DNA of 64,000 nucleotides, from positions 1 through 64,000 of the forward strand of contig NZ_BMRG01000011.1 of NCBI RefSeq assembly GCF_014648515.1. Direction: 5' to 3'. Position 1 is the first letter of the stretch. Every line of letters begins with the position of its first letter. The position numbers and the translations under genes are program-made. This DNA comes from Saccharothrix coeruleofusca (lineage in GTDB: Bacteria > Actinomycetota > Actinomycetes > Mycobacteriales > Pseudonocardiaceae). This document shows, in pieces, positions 54,082-62,580 of this stretch. Below the pieces are notes generated by a model. That model had not been told where the DNA came from. It saw nothing but the letters and a program-made list of their open reading frames with translations, and made no database searches.

Positions 54082-54121
54082 GTGGTGAATTCACCACCCT
54101 CAGCTTCACTCGTTGGAGTGA
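54082..54121. promoter_or_regulatory. Two palindromes upstream of the serine protease
   Basis: The perfect 16-bp palindrome gtggtgaattcaccac is at 54082-54097, and tcactcgttggagtga (6-bp arms, 4-base centre) is at 54106-54121. They lie 28-68 bases upstream of the protease ATG and probably bind a regulator. Confidence 0.65.
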
Positions 54122-54166
54122 CATCCGGCACCCTCCGATGGTCGGGAGTAACCGGGGGTAGCCGCT

Positions 54167-54568
54167 CTACTCGTCCGGCTCGTCCAGGCCCAGCACCCAC
54201 TCGCGGGCCGGGGCGGTGAACAGCAGCGCCACCACCGAGACCGCGTAGATGCCGATGAGCGCGCCGATCAGCTGCCTGCCCGACGGGCCGTAGGCGTACC
54301 AGGCCACGCCCAGCAGCAGCAGCTGGACCACCAGCGACGGCGTGCGCGCCCAGCGCTTGCCCAGCAGCAGCCCGACACCGGCGGCCAGCACGCCCGAGCA
54401 CAGCACGACGAAGTAGGCGGCCTCGCCGAGCACCCGGCCCGAGTCCGCGTCGGCGCTGAACGCGCGCACCACCAGCGCGACCGCGAACCCCAGCCCGACC
54501 AAGCCCTGCACGGCGGTCAGCGCGCCCGCCGCCCGGACCGCCCCCGGAACCGGCTTCTGCATCGTCAC
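54167..54568 (-). CDS. Four-helix membrane protein
   Basis: A 133-residue protein with four hydrophobic helices (AGALTAVQGLVGLGFAVALV, AAYFVVLCSGVLAAGVGLLL, LVVQLLLLGVAWYAY, LIGALIGIYAVSVVALLF). The C-terminus is acidic (LGLDEPDE). The GTG at 54568, with AAAGG 6 bases upstream, is preferred to the ATG two codons later. Homologues are common uncharacterised actinobacterial membrane proteins. Confidence 0.77.
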   Translation of the reverse strand: MTMQKPVPGAVRAAGALTAVQGLVGLGFAVALVVRAFSADADSGRVLGEAAYFVVLCSGVLAAGVGLLLGKRWARTPSLVVQLLLLGVAWYAYGPSGRQLIGALIGIYAVSVVALLFTAPAREWVLGLDEPDE

Positions 54569-54841
54569 GCTGGGCCTTTCCTCACGGTGCGTACTCGTCA
54601 CGCATCGTAGGCCACCCGGTTGGCGAGTCCCGTTCGACCGCCTCAAGAGCGAAGATCGGGGGGTCTTCGGCGAGCCGGCGGTCGGGCCGGGGTGCCTTGT
54701 CGCGGACGGTTCGGGAGCGGCTGCGCCGCGGTTCGCGCTGCGGCGCGGGAAGGAGATCTGGACCACTTCGACGCGTGTCCGCTGGTCCTGTCGGGTGAGG
54801 TGCGACCTGCCCGGCGTGGCCGGTTGTCCTACTCTGCGGTA

Positions 54842-55786
54842 GTGCGCGCACTCCTGGTGGTCAACCCGCAGGCGACGACAACGACGCCTGCCGGACGTGA
54901 CGTGCTGGCGCACGCCCTGGCCAGCGAGGTGAAGCTGGACACCGTCCAGACCGCCTACCGGGGCCACGCGGCGGACGCGGCGGCCCAGGCCGCCGTGGAG
55001 GGCTACGACCTGGTCGTGGCGCACGGCGGGGACGGCACGGTGAACGAGGTCGTCAACGGGCTGCTGCGGGACGGCGCGGGATCGGGCGCGCCCATGCTGG
55101 GCGTGGTGCCCGGCGGCTCGGCGAACGTCTTCGCGGGCGCGCTGGGGCTGCCGCGCGACCCCGTCGAGGCGACCTACCGGCTGCTGCAGGCCATCGAGCA
55201 CGGCACCAGCCGCCGGGTGGGCCTTGGCCGGGTGGCGTCCGCGGGCGCGGGCGGCGACCACGACCGCTGGTTCACCTTCAACGCGGGCGTCGGCTGGGAC
55301 GCCGACGTGGTCGCGGGCGTGGAGCAGGAGCGCGCCAAGGGCCGGGAGGCCAGTCCGCTGCTGTACGCGCGGACCGCGCTGACCAGCTACGCCACCCAGC
55401 GCAGGCGCAACCCCGAGCTGACCGTGCAGATCCCCGACGAGGGGCCGTTCGAGCAGGTCAGGCTGGCCTTCGTGTCCAACACCGACCCGTGGACCTACCT
55501 CGGCGACAAGGCGATCCGGCTCAACCCGAGCACCTCGTTCGACGCCGGTCTGGGGCTGTTCGCGCTGCTCGGACTGGGTCTGCCGACAATTTTGCGGTAT
55601 CTCGCGCATCTTCTGGCCACGGACGGGAACCCCCGTGGCGAGAACCTGCTGCGCCGCGACGATGTCGAGTACGTCCGAGTGACCAGCAAGGAGCCGGTCA
55701 ACCTCCAGGTCGACGGCGACTTGCTGGGAGCGTGCACGGAGGTGGAGTTCACCTCCGCGCCGGGCGCGCTGACCGTCGCAGTGTGA
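54842..55786 (+). CDS. Diacylglycerol/lipid kinase family protein
   Basis: A 314-residue protein of the DAGK catalytic-domain family (YegS/BmrU-like). The N-terminus MRALLVVNPQAT is classical. The nucleotide site reads VVAHGGDGTVNEVVNGLL, then GVVPGGSANVFAGALGLP. The C-terminal sandwich includes VNLQVDGDLLGACTEVEF. The GTG at 54842 is used. It probably phosphorylates a lipid alcohol at the membrane. Confidence 0.9.
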   Translation: MRALLVVNPQATTTTPAGRDVLAHALASEVKLDTVQTAYRGHAADAAAQAAVEGYDLVVAHGGDGTVNEVVNGLLRDGAGSGAPMLGVVPGGSANVFAGALGLPRDPVEATYRLLQAIEHGTSRRVGLGRVASAGAGGDHDRWFTFNAGVGWDADVVAGVEQERAKGREASPLLYARTALTSYATQRRRNPELTVQIPDEGPFEQVRLAFVSNTDPWTYLGDKAIRLNPSTSFDAGLGLFALLGLGLPTILRYLAHLLATDGNPRGENLLRRDDVEYVRVTSKEPVNLQVDGDLLGACTEVEFTSAPGALTVAV

Positions 55787-55904
55787 GGCGTGGCGCGAGA
55801 CGCGGCGTGATCGTGGCGTGACCGGAGCGCTACCGATCTGCGATGTTGCCGCCGGAGGCGGTGTCGCACGGCGAAACCGCTGGTGAACGCTGTCGATCTT
55901 TCGG

Positions 55905-55968
55905 GTGAGTTCACTCACCGGGTCAGTGCTAACCCCTTGACATCCCAGCAGTTCGTGAAAGCATTCAC
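55905..55968. promoter_or_regulatory. Two CRP-like sites in the whiB1 promoter
   Basis: Two GTGA-N6-TCAC sites occur: gtgagttcactcac (55905-55918) and gtgaaagcattcac (55955-55968), centres 50 bp apart. A TTGACA hexamer lies between them at 55937-55942. They are 69 to 132 bases upstream of the whiB1-like ATG. The M. tuberculosis whiB1 promoter is known to be controlled by CRP at two sites, so regulation appears conserved. Confidence 0.72.
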
Positions 55969-56036
55969 AAGCACCCCAAAACCGACCGCTGACGAGTGGC
56001 GTGCCCACGCGCGCGCCTAGCTGAGGAGTAGTTCCA

Positions 56037-56291
56037 ATGGACTGGCGCCACCGCGCGATCTGCCGCGACGAGGACCCCGAGCTGTTCTTCCCCGTGGGGA
56101 ACAGCGGTCCTGCGCTCCTGCAGATCGCCGAGGCGAAGACCGTCTGCCGCCGTTGCCCCGTCGTCTCCGACTGCCTCTCGTGGGCGCTGGAGAGCGGGCA
56201 GGACGCCGGCGTGTGGGGCGGGATGAGCGAAGACGAGCGCCGTGCCCTCAAGCGCCGCAACGCCCGGACCAGGGCTCGCAGCAACGCCTGA
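56037..56291 (+). CDS. whiB1: WhiB1-like iron-sulfur transcription factor
   Basis: An 84-residue WhiB protein. The four cluster cysteines are Cys9 (AICRDEDPELFF), Cys37, Cys40 (VCRRCPV) and Cys46 (DCLSW). The GVWGGM turn and basic tail KRRNARTRARSNA follow. The short N-terminus and the neighbours (PdtaS, SigR/RsrA) match the whiB1/wblE locus. It binds a 4Fe-4S cluster, reacts with nitric oxide and contacts the primary sigma factor in characterised homologues. Confidence 0.95.
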   Translation: MDWRHRAICRDEDPELFFPVGNSGPALLQIAEAKTVCRRCPVVSDCLSWALESGQDAGVWGGMSEDERRALKRRNARTRARSNA

Positions 56292-56314
56292 GGCCACCCG
56301 GCCGACGATAGCGC

Positions 56315-56350
56315 GAAGGCCCCGACACCGTGCCAGGTGTCGGGGCCTTC
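56315..56350 (+). terminator. Hairpin terminator after whiB1
   Basis: gaaggccccgacacc (56315-56329) and its complement (56336-56350) form a perfect 15-bp stem with a 6-base loop, 23 bases after the whiB1 stop. Confidence 0.85.
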
Positions 56351-56424
56351 GCTTGTTGCACACCCTCCCGCGTGACCACGTGACACTCCGCTGAGGTAGG
56401 TCGTCACGTGTGCACGGGATCAGT

Positions 56425-57903
56425 CTAACGCCGGGCCCTCAACGGCACGCGCAGGACCGCCTCAGTACCCCCGCGCGGGCGTCTGCGCAAGCTCAGCGAC
56501 CCCCTGAGCTCGGACTCCACCAGGGTCCGCACGATCTGCAGCCCCAGCCGGTCGGTGCGCTCCAGGGAGAACCCCGGCGGCAGGCCGCGGCCGTCGTCGG
56601 CGATCACCACGTCCAGCCACTTCGCCGACCGCTCCGCGTGCACCACCACCTCGCCGCGCTGCCCGGCCGCGTAGGCGTGCTCGAAGGCGTTCTGCACCAG
56701 CTCGGTGAGCACCATGACCAGCGGCGTCGCCAGCTCCGCCTGCACGATCCCGAACGGGCCCTCGCGGCGCACCACCACCTGCGACTCGGTGGCCGCCACG
56801 TCGCTCATCATCGGGATGACCTTGTCCACCACGTCGTCCAGGTCGACCCGCTCGTCCACCGACATCGACAGCGTCTCGTGCACCAGCGCGATCGAGGTGA
56901 CCCGGCGCACCGACTCGGCCAGCGCCTCGCGGGCCTCCTCGCTGCTGGTCCGCCGGGACTGCAGGCGCAGCAGCGCGGCCACGGTCTGCAGGTTGTTCTT
57001 CACCCGGTGGTGGATCTCGCGGATGGTCGCGTCCTTGGACATCAGCGCGCGGTCGCGCCTGCGCACCTCGGTGACGTCCCGGCACAGCACCAGCGCGCCC
57101 GCCGCGCTGCCCCTTGGCCGCAGCGGCAGCGCCCGGAACAGCACCGCCGCCCCGCGCCGCGACTCGGCCTCGATCCGCATGCTGGGCTGGCCGTCCAGCG
57201 CCAGCCGGATGCGCTGGGCGACCTCGGTGGCGTCGAACGGGTCGCCGATCAGCGACCGGGTCAGCGGCGCCAGGTGCACGCCGATCAGGTCCGAGGCGTG
57301 CCCCATGCGGTGGTAGGCCGACAGCGCGTTGGGGCTGGCGAACACCACCGCCCCGGAGGCGTCCAGCCGGATCAGGCCGTCGCCCACGCGCGGACTGGTG
57401 TGCACGTCCGGCGACGGCTCGGTGGTCGGGAAGGTGCCGTCGGCGATCATCTGGCACAGGTCGGCCGCGCTGCCCAGGTAGGAGATCTCCAGCGGGCTGG
57501 GCACCCTGGGCACGGCCAGGTTGGTGTTGCGGCTGAGCACCGCGATGACCTCGGAGCCCAGCCGCACCGGGATGGCCTCCCGGCGCACCGGCACGCCCAG
57601 GTGCCAGCGCGGGTCCTCCTCGCGGCAGATCCGCACCTCGGTCACCGCCCGGCGCAGCTGCGGGTGCTCGTCGACGTCGGTGGTGCTGCCCACCACGTCC
57701 TCCGGGTGGGCGGTCGGCGCGGTGGTGGGCCGCGCCTGCGCCACGCACAGGAACTCGCGGTCGTCCAGCGGCACCCACATCAGGAAGTCCGCGAACGACA
57801 GGTCCGACAGCAGCTGCCACTCGGCGACCACCAGCTGGAGGTGGTCGACGGCGGCGCCGGAGAGCTTGGTGTGCTCGGCGAGCAGGTCGGTCAGCGTGGA
57901 CAG
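56425..57903 (-). CDS. pdtaS: PdtaS-like sensor histidine kinase
   Basis: A 492-residue soluble kinase of the HisKA_2 type. A GAF-like domain starts STLTDLLAEHTKLSGAAVDH, followed by EWQLLSDLSFADFLMWVPL; a PAS domain follows at about 240-350. The phosphoacceptor box is REIHHRVKNNLQTVAALLRL and the ATPase domain has ELVQNAFEHAY, DDGRGLPPGF and LGLQIVRTLV. The family N-terminus begins at a CTG codon (57903); the nearest in-frame canonical start is a GTG at 58005, upstream of a region that does not look like this protein. It signals through a PdtaR-type antiterminator encoded elsewhere. Confidence 0.9.
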   Translation of the reverse strand: MSTLTDLLAEHTKLSGAAVDHLQLVVAEWQLLSDLSFADFLMWVPLDDREFLCVAQARPTTAPTAHPEDVVGSTTDVDEHPQLRRAVTEVRICREEDPRWHLGVPVRREAIPVRLGSEVIAVLSRNTNLAVPRVPSPLEISYLGSAADLCQMIADGTFPTTEPSPDVHTSPRVGDGLIRLDASGAVVFASPNALSAYHRMGHASDLIGVHLAPLTRSLIGDPFDATEVAQRIRLALDGQPSMRIEAESRRGAAVLFRALPLRPRGSAAGALVLCRDVTEVRRRDRALMSKDATIREIHHRVKNNLQTVAALLRLQSRRTSSEEAREALAESVRRVTSIALVHETLSMSVDERVDLDDVVDKVIPMMSDVAATESQVVVRREGPFGIVQAELATPLVMVLTELVQNAFEHAYAAGQRGEVVVHAERSAKWLDVVIADDGRGLPPGFSLERTDRLGLQIVRTLVESELRGSLSLRRRPRGGTEAVLRVPLRARR

Positions 57904-57956
57904 GGCCGCACCACCGCGTCCAGGTCGCCCCGCCGGACGACGCCCTCCTCGACCAT
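57891..57956 (-). other. Possible 21-codon leader ORF overlapping the kinase start
   Basis: ATG at 57956 with GAGAGGG upstream encodes MVEEGVVRRGDLDAVVRPC plus two codons and stops at TGA (57893-57891), 12 bases inside the kinase gene. It could couple translation to the kinase, or it could be the true kinase N-terminus separated by a frameshift. Confidence 0.35.
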
Positions 57957-58083
57957 GCCCGTGCCCTCTCTCGTCGCCCCGGTCCGTGCCCCGCCATCCA
58001 ACCACGGCGCCGCCCCGCGTCCGAGGTCGTCGGCCGTGGTCTGTCACACTGGGGCGAAGCAGTTCGAGCTGGAGGAGAACCCC

Positions 58084-58158
58084 ATGTCGAAGCGTGCCCG
58101 CAAGCGCCGCGACCGCAAGAGGGGCGGCGCCAACCACGGGAAGCGCCCCAACACCTGA
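58084..58158 (+). CDS. Ribosomal protein bL37
   Basis: A 24-residue, extremely basic protein, MSKRARKRRDRKRGGANHGK plus RPNT. GGAGGAG lies 6 bases before the ATG and a perfect hairpin terminator follows. The sequence and the position between the PdtaS-like kinase and the SigR/RsrA genes match the tiny actinobacterial large-subunit protein bL37, first seen in mycobacterial ribosome structures. The name is from memory of that protein. Confidence 0.82.
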   Translation: MSKRARKRRDRKRGGANHGKRPNT

Positions 58159-58175
58159 GTCGACACCAGGTGCGC

Positions 58176-58210
58176 GAAGGGCCCGCCGAACACCGTTCGG
58201 CGGGCCCTTC
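58176..58210. terminator. Hairpin terminator between bL37 and rsrA
   Basis: gaagggcccgccgaac (58176-58191) and its complement (58195-58210) form a perfect 16-bp stem with a 3-base loop between convergent genes; it can terminate both. Confidence 0.85.
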
Positions 58211-58218
58211 GGCCGTGT

Positions 58219-58533
58219 TCAGTCCCGCTTGCCCGCGGTGGGGACCCCGATCCCGGCGCCACCGGCGGGCTCGGCGCTGCCCCCGGTGGTCTCCCGGATG
58301 CGGGCGCGCAGCCGGGCCTTGAGCTCCTCGGGGGCCAGCTCACCGCCGCACTTGCGGGCCAGCAGCGCCTTGAGGTGCTCCTCCAGGTCGTACTGCTCCA
58401 AGCAGGGGTGGCACTCCTTCAGGTGCGTCTCCAGCAGCTGCCTGCGCTGCTGGTCGCACTCGTGGTCGAGGAACAGCCAGACCTCGGACAGCACTTCCGA
58501 GCAGTCGGTCTCGTGGTGTTCGCCGCAGCTCAT
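58219..58533 (-). CDS. rsrA: Zinc-binding anti-sigma factor of the SigR/SigH type
   Basis: A 104-residue ZAS-family anti-sigma factor. The redox zinc site is visible in [18 protein letters not shown] (HxxxCxxC), with an additional cysteine in ARKCGG and two near the N-terminus. Disulfide stress should release zinc and free the sigma factor. The ATG at 58533 overlaps the sigR stop (ATGA), the standard arrangement. Confidence 0.95.
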   Translation of the reverse strand: MSCGEHHETDCSEVLSEVWLFLDHECDQQRRQLLETHLKECHPCLEQYDLEEHLKALLARKCGGELAPEELKARLRARIRETTGGSAEPAGGAGIGVPTAGKRD

Positions 58534-59156
58534 TTGCCCGCCACCTCCCGGTGGCCGTCGCGGATGAAGCCGCGCTCGCGCGCTACGTCGGCCAGCTGCT
58601 CGCGCAGCTGCCTGCGGCCCCGGTGCAACCGGGACATCACGGTGCCGATCGGGGTGCCCATGATGTCTGCGATCTCCTTGTACGCGAAGCCCTCCACGTC
58701 CGCGAGGTACACCGCGATCCGGAACTCCTCCGGCAGGCGCTGGAGGGCTTCCTTGACGTCGCTGTCGGGCAGCCGGTCCATCGCCTCGACCTCGGCCGAC
58801 CTCAGCCCGGCCGAGGTGTGGCTCTCGGCCTGGGCGAGCTGCCAGTCGGTGATCTCGTCGGTGGGCTGCTGGAGCGGCTGGCGCTGCTTCTTGCGGTAGC
58901 CGTTGATGTAGGTGTTGGTCAGGATGCGGTACAGCCAGGCCTTGAGGTTGGTGCCCTGGGAGAAGGACTGGAAGGCCGCGTAGGCCTTCAGGTAGGTCTC
59001 CTGGACCAGGTCTTCCGCGTCCGCCGGGTTGCGGGTCATCCGCAGCGCCGCCGAGTACAGCTGGTCCAGCAGCGGCATCGCGTCGCGCTCGAAACGCGCG
59101 GCGCGCTCGGCCTGCGTCTCATCTGTCGGAGTGACCTGCGTTCGGGTGGCTGGCAC
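58530..59156 (-). CDS. sigR: ECF sigma factor SigR/SigH (thiol-oxidative stress)
   Basis: An ECF sigma factor highly similar to Sig[41 protein letters not shown], then [20 protein letters not shown] and [20 protein letters not shown]. The GTG at 59156 gives 208 residues and has GGGGAG four bases upstream. A longer form of 254 residues could start at the GTG at 59294, almost at the predicted start of the SigR-dependent transcript. S. coelicolor makes such a longer, unstable isoform from its induced promoter. It directs transcription of thioredoxin, mycothiol and protease genes in characterised homologues. Confidence 0.95.
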   Translation of the reverse strand: MPATRTQVTPTDETQAERAARFERDAMPLLDQLYSAALRMTRNPADAEDLVQETYLKAYAAFQSFSQGTNLKAWLYRILTNTYINGYRKKQRQPLQQPTDEITDWQLAQAESHTSAGLRSAEVEAMDRLPDSDVKEALQRLPEEFRIAVYLADVEGFAYKEIADIMGTPIGTVMSRLHRGRRQLREQLADVARERGFIRDGHREVAGK

Positions 59157-59302
59157 CGCGCTCCCCGTGGTTGATGCTGGCTGGAACGCGTTCGAGGATA
59201 CGCGGCGGTCGCCGGGTCGGCTGACGGCCGCGCCACGGGGCGGCCGGGCCTTCTTCGCTCTGGTGACCTGCTGGTCCATCACCTCGGTTGCCACACCCGC
59301 GA

Positions 59303-59330
59303 CAACGCGGTGGGGCGCGGGGGCATTCCC
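59303..59330 (-). promoter_or_regulatory. SigR-dependent autoregulatory promoter
   Basis: On the minus strand GGGAAT (59330-59325), an 18-base spacer and GTTG (59306-59303) match the SigR consensus GGGAAT-N18-GTT. The transcript should start around 59296, at or just before the long-form GTG at 59294. It sits in the sigR-ybaK divergent gap. Confidence 0.82.
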
Positions 59331-59347
59331 GGTTAGGGTGCGCGCTC

Positions 59348-59824
59348 ATGGCCGGACGTGGAACGCCCGCCACCGCGTTGCTGGACAAGCAGAAGGTGGC
59401 GCACGCACTGCACGCTTACGAGCACGACCCCCGGCACGAGTCCTACGGGCTGGAAGCCGCCGAGGCGCTGGGGGTCGCGCCGGAGCGGGTGTTCAAGACC
59501 CTGGTGGCCGAGGTGGACGGCAAGCTCGCGGTCGGCGTCGTGCCGGTCACCGGGCAGCTGGACCTCAAGGCGCTGGCCGCCGCGCTGGGCGGCAAGAAGG
59601 CGAAGATGGCCGAGGTGGCCGCCGCCGAGCGGGCCACCGGCTACGTCGCGGGCGGCATCTCGCCGCTGGGGCAGAAGAAGCGGCTGCCGCTGGTGCTGGA
59701 CTCCTCCGCCGAGGGCTTCGACACCATCTACTGCTCGGCCGGGCGGCGCGGCCTGGAGGTGGAGATCGCGCCCGCCGAGCTGGCCAGGCTGACCGCCGCG
59801 GTGGTGGCCCCCATCTCGGCCTGA
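59348..59824 (+). CDS. ybaK: Cys-tRNA(Pro)/Cys-tRNA(Cys) deacylase (YbaK)
   Basis: A 158-residue YbaK/EbsC protein that hydrolyses mischarged Cys-tRNA(Pro). Typical blocks are PATALLDKQKVAHALHAYEH, GLEAAEALGVAPERVFKTLV, KKAKMAEVAAAERATGYVAG and ISPLGQKKRLPLVLD, which includes the conserved Lys region. The ATG at 59348 is preferred. It is divergent from sigR and may share its regulatory region. Confidence 0.93.
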   Translation: MAGRGTPATALLDKQKVAHALHAYEHDPRHESYGLEAAEALGVAPERVFKTLVAEVDGKLAVGVVPVTGQLDLKALAAALGGKKAKMAEVAAAERATGYVAGGISPLGQKKRLPLVLDSSAEGFDTIYCSAGRRGLEVEIAPAELARLTAAVVAPISA

Positions 59825-59828
59825 GCCC

Positions 59829-60446
59829 TCAGACGACCTCCAGCGGGCGCAGGATGCGGCCCAGCCACTCGCCCACCACGCGGTGCAGGCCCTCCAGGTC
59901 GCCCTTGAGGTTGTGGTCGCCCGGCTGCACCACCACTTCCCGGTGGTGGCCGGGCGACGGCATCCCGAACGGGTCCTTCTCGCCCTGCACCACCAGGCTC
60001 GGCACCTCCAGCGCGTCCAGCTCGGCCAGCCGCGACTTCTCCGGCCTGCCCGGCGGGTGCACCGGGAACGCCAGGCACAGCACCGCCACCGCCTGGCCGT
60101 CGGCCGCCGTCCGGCAGGCCACCCGCGCGCCCGAGGACCGGCCGCCGAACAGCAGCGGCAGCGTGTCGAACGAGCGCGAGCCCAGCTCCTCCGCCACCGC
60201 CAACCAGGCCGCGTCCAGCTGCTTGGCCGGGGCCGGGGCGCGCCTGCCCGCCACCCGGTAGGGCTGCTCGACCAGCGCCACGTGCACGCCCGCGGCGACC
60301 GCCGCGCGGGCCGCCGCCACCAGGTCCGGGGCCAGGATGCCGCCACCCGCGCCGTGGCCCAGCAGCAGCGCCGCCCGGCCCTCCGGGGCGCAGTGCATCT
60401 CGACCCTGGCCGGGCCGTGCGGGGTGTCGACCAGCCTGGTGGTCAT
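59829..60446 (-). CDS. Alpha/beta hydrolase (KANL3/Tex30 family)
   Basis: A 205-residue alpha/beta hydrolase. ALLLGHGAGGG is the oxyanion-hole region, LLFGGRSSGARVA carries the nucleophile Ser elbow, and VVQGEKDPFG and PGDHNLKG carry the acid and His. The ATG at 60446 lies 10 bases after the SRAP stop, so the two form an operon. The substrate is unknown. Confidence 0.88.
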   Translation of the reverse strand: MTTRLVDTPHGPARVEMHCAPEGRAALLLGHGAGGGILAPDLVAAARAAVAAGVHVALVEQPYRVAGRRAPAPAKQLDAAWLAVAEELGSRSFDTLPLLFGGRSSGARVACRTAADGQAVAVLCLAFPVHPPGRPEKSRLAELDALEVPSLVVQGEKDPFGMPSPGHHREVVVQPGDHNLKGDLEGLHRVVGEWLGRILRPLEVV

Positions 60447-60456
60447 CTCGGCGCGG

Positions 60457-61218
60457 TCATTTCAGCTCGAACAGGGTGGGCTCCGGCTTCTCGTCCTCGG
60501 CCAGCGCGATCGGGTCCAGCAGGGACGGGTCGTTGTTGCGGATGCTGTTGACCCGAGTGGACACCGGGCGCAGCTCCAGGGCGTTGACCAGGTCCAGGTC
60601 CGGCTCCAGCAGGTGCTTCGGGTCGGTGCTGTCCGGGTCCAGCCAGGCCGCCCAGCGGTCGCGGGGCAGCACCAGCGGCATCCGGTGGTGCACCTGCGTC
60701 ATCTCGCCGATGGCGTCGGTGGTCAGCACCGCGCACGTGACGATCGGCTTGCGCTCGTCGCCGTCCTGCTGCCACCACACCGACCAGATGCCCGCCATGG
60801 CCAGGCTGGAGCCGTCGCCGGGGGTGATGAAGTACGGCTGCTTGCGGCCCTCGCCGGGCTGCCACTCGTACCAGCCGTCGGCCGGGACCAGGCAGCGGCG
60901 CTTGGCCGCGGAGTCGCGGTAGGCGGGCTTGTCCAGCACGCTCTCCGCCCGCGCGTTGATCATCTTGGCGGCCGTGGACAGGTCCTTGGCCCAGTGCGGG
61001 ACCAGCCCCCAGCGCATCACCCGGACGCTGCGCTCGGTGACCTCCGGGTCCGGCTCGCCGTCCCCGTCGCGCGGGTGCCGCTCGACCACCGCCAGCACCG
61101 GTTTGGTCGGCGCCACGTTGTAGTCCGGTCCCGGTGCCCCGCCCTCGGTCCCGTCCACCGCGTCGAACTCCGCCGCGAGCAGCGCCGGGTTCTTGGTCGA
61201 GGCGTACCTGCCGCACAA
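60457..61218 (-). CDS. SRAP-domain protein (HMCES/YedK family)
   Basis: A 253-residue SOS-response-associated peptidase family protein that covalently captures abasic sites in single-stranded DNA. It starts M-Cys2-GRYAS; Cys2 forms the thiazolidine crosslink after removal of the first Met. Other family blocks are [34 protein letters not shown] and VHHRMPLVL. The start is a TTG at 61218, with the strong Shine-Dalgarno GGAGGTGA upstream; the Cys2 requirement fixes this codon. Confidence 0.95.
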   Translation of the reverse strand: MCGRYASTKNPALLAAEFDAVDGTEGGAPGPDYNVAPTKPVLAVVERHPRDGDGEPDPEVTERSVRVMRWGLVPHWAKDLSTAAKMINARAESVLDKPAYRDSAAKRRCLVPADGWYEWQPGEGRKQPYFITPGDGSSLAMAGIWSVWWQQDGDERKPIVTCAVLTTDAIGEMTQVHHRMPLVLPRDRWAAWLDPDSTDPKHLLEPDLDLVNALELRPVSTRVNSIRNNDPSLLDPIALAEDEKPEPTLFELK

Positions 61219-61301
61219 AACCGATCACCTCCGACCGCCATCGTCGCACGTCGCGACGCCCGGTGCGAGCCATCCGGAATCCGATGCGGGATCATCTGGC
61301 C

Positions 61302-62579
61302 ATGACTCCGGCCATGACTCCGCAGTGGTCCGCTCCCACCGCCGACGGTCCCGTGCGCGCGACCGTGCCCGTGCCCGGTTCCAAGTCGATCACCAACCGG
61401 GCGCTGGTACTGGCCGCGATCGCCGACGCCCCGGCGACGCTGCACGCCCCGCTGCGCAGCCGGGACACCCTGCTGATGGCCGCCGCGCTGCGCGCGCTGG
61501 GCGTCGGGGTCGAAGACGGGCCGGACGGGTCGTGGCGGGTGACACCCGCTCCGCTGCGGGGACCGGCGTCGGTGGACTGCGGGCTGGCCGGGACGGTCAT
61601 GCGGTTCCTGCCGCCCGCCGCCGCGCTGGCCACCGGCGAGGTGCTCTTCGACGGCGACGAGCAGGCGCGGGTCCGGCCCATGGGGACGGTGCTGGGCGCG
61701 CTGCGCGCCCTGGGCGCGGACGTGGACGGCGACGCGCTGCCGTTCACCCTGCGCGGCAAGGGCGGGCTGCCCGGCGGCGAGGTGACCATCGACGCTTCGG
61801 CGTCCTCCCAGTTCGTCTCCGGGCTGCTGCTGTCGGGCGCGCGGTACGAGAGCGGCCTCACGGTCGTGCACTCCGGCAAGCCCGTGCCGTCGCTGCCGCA
61901 CATCGACATGACCGTGGCGATGCTGCGCGAGGCGGGCGTGGCCGTGGACGACTCCACCCCGGACACCTGGCGGGTGCAGCCGGGGCCGGTGGCCGGGCGG
62001 GACTGGCACGTCGAGCCGGACCTGTCCAACGCCACGCCGTTCCTGGCCGCCGCCGCGGTGACCGGCGGCGAGGTCACCGTGCCCGGCTGGCCCGCGTCCA
62101 CCACGCAGCCCGGCGACGCGGCGCGGGACCTGTTCGCGCGCATGGGGTGCGTGGTGGAGCTGTCCCCGGCCGGGCTGACCCTGCGCGGCCCGGACCGGCT
62201 GATGGGCGTGGACGTCGACCTGCGCGACGAGAGCGAGCTGACGCCGACCGTGGCGGCGCTGGCCGTGCTGGCCGACGGCCCCACCCGCATCCGCGGCGTC
62301 GCGCACATCCGGGGCCACGAGACCGACCGCATCGCGGCGCTGGTGGCCGAGATCAACGGCCTGGGGGGCGCGGCCGAGGAGACCGAGGACGGCCTGGTGA
62401 TCACCCCCGCCCCGCTGCGCGGCGGCGTGTGGCACGCCTACGCCGACCACCGGATGGCCACGGCGGGCGCGATCATCGGGCTGGTCGTGCCCGGCGTGGT
62501 GGTGGACGACATCGGCTCCACCACCAAGACCATCCCGGACTTCCCCGGCATGTGGGCCGACCTGCTCGGGGTGCGCTGA
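61302..62579 (+). CDS. aroA: 3-phosphoshikimate 1-carboxyvinyltransferase (EPSP synthase)
   Basis: A 425-residue enzyme of the shikimate pathway joining PEP and shikimate 3-phosphate. Blocks are [51 protein letters not shown] and [20 protein letters not shown], with a C-terminal [10 protein letters not shown]. The ATG at 61302 is preferred; 61284 and 61314 are alternatives. It is followed one base later by rsgA, the usual actinobacterial pair. Confidence 0.96.
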   Translation: MTPAMTPQWSAPTADGPVRATVPVPGSKSITNRALVLAAIADAPATLHAPLRSRDTLLMAAALRALGVGVEDGPDGSWRVTPAPLRGPASVDCGLAGTVMRFLPPAAALATGEVLFDGDEQARVRPMGTVLGALRALGADVDGDALPFTLRGKGGLPGGEVTIDASASSQFVSGLLLSGARYESGLTVVHSGKPVPSLPHIDMTVAMLREAGVAVDDSTPDTWRVQPGPVAGRDWHVEPDLSNATPFLAAAAVTGGEVTVPGWPASTTQPGDAARDLFARMGCVVELSPAGLTLRGPDRLMGVDVDLRDESELTPTVAALAVLADGPTRIRGVAHIRGHETDRIAALVAEINGLGGAAEETEDGLVITPAPLRGGVWHAYADHRMATAGAIIGLVVPGVVVDDIGSTTKTIPDFPGMWADLLGVR

Positions 62580-62580
62580 C

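Noticed and set aside
45137-55786. A secondary-metabolite cluster around the LAL regulator
   Set aside because: No polyketide, peptide or terpene synthase gene is present nearby; the surrounding genes look like unrelated housekeeping and membrane genes.
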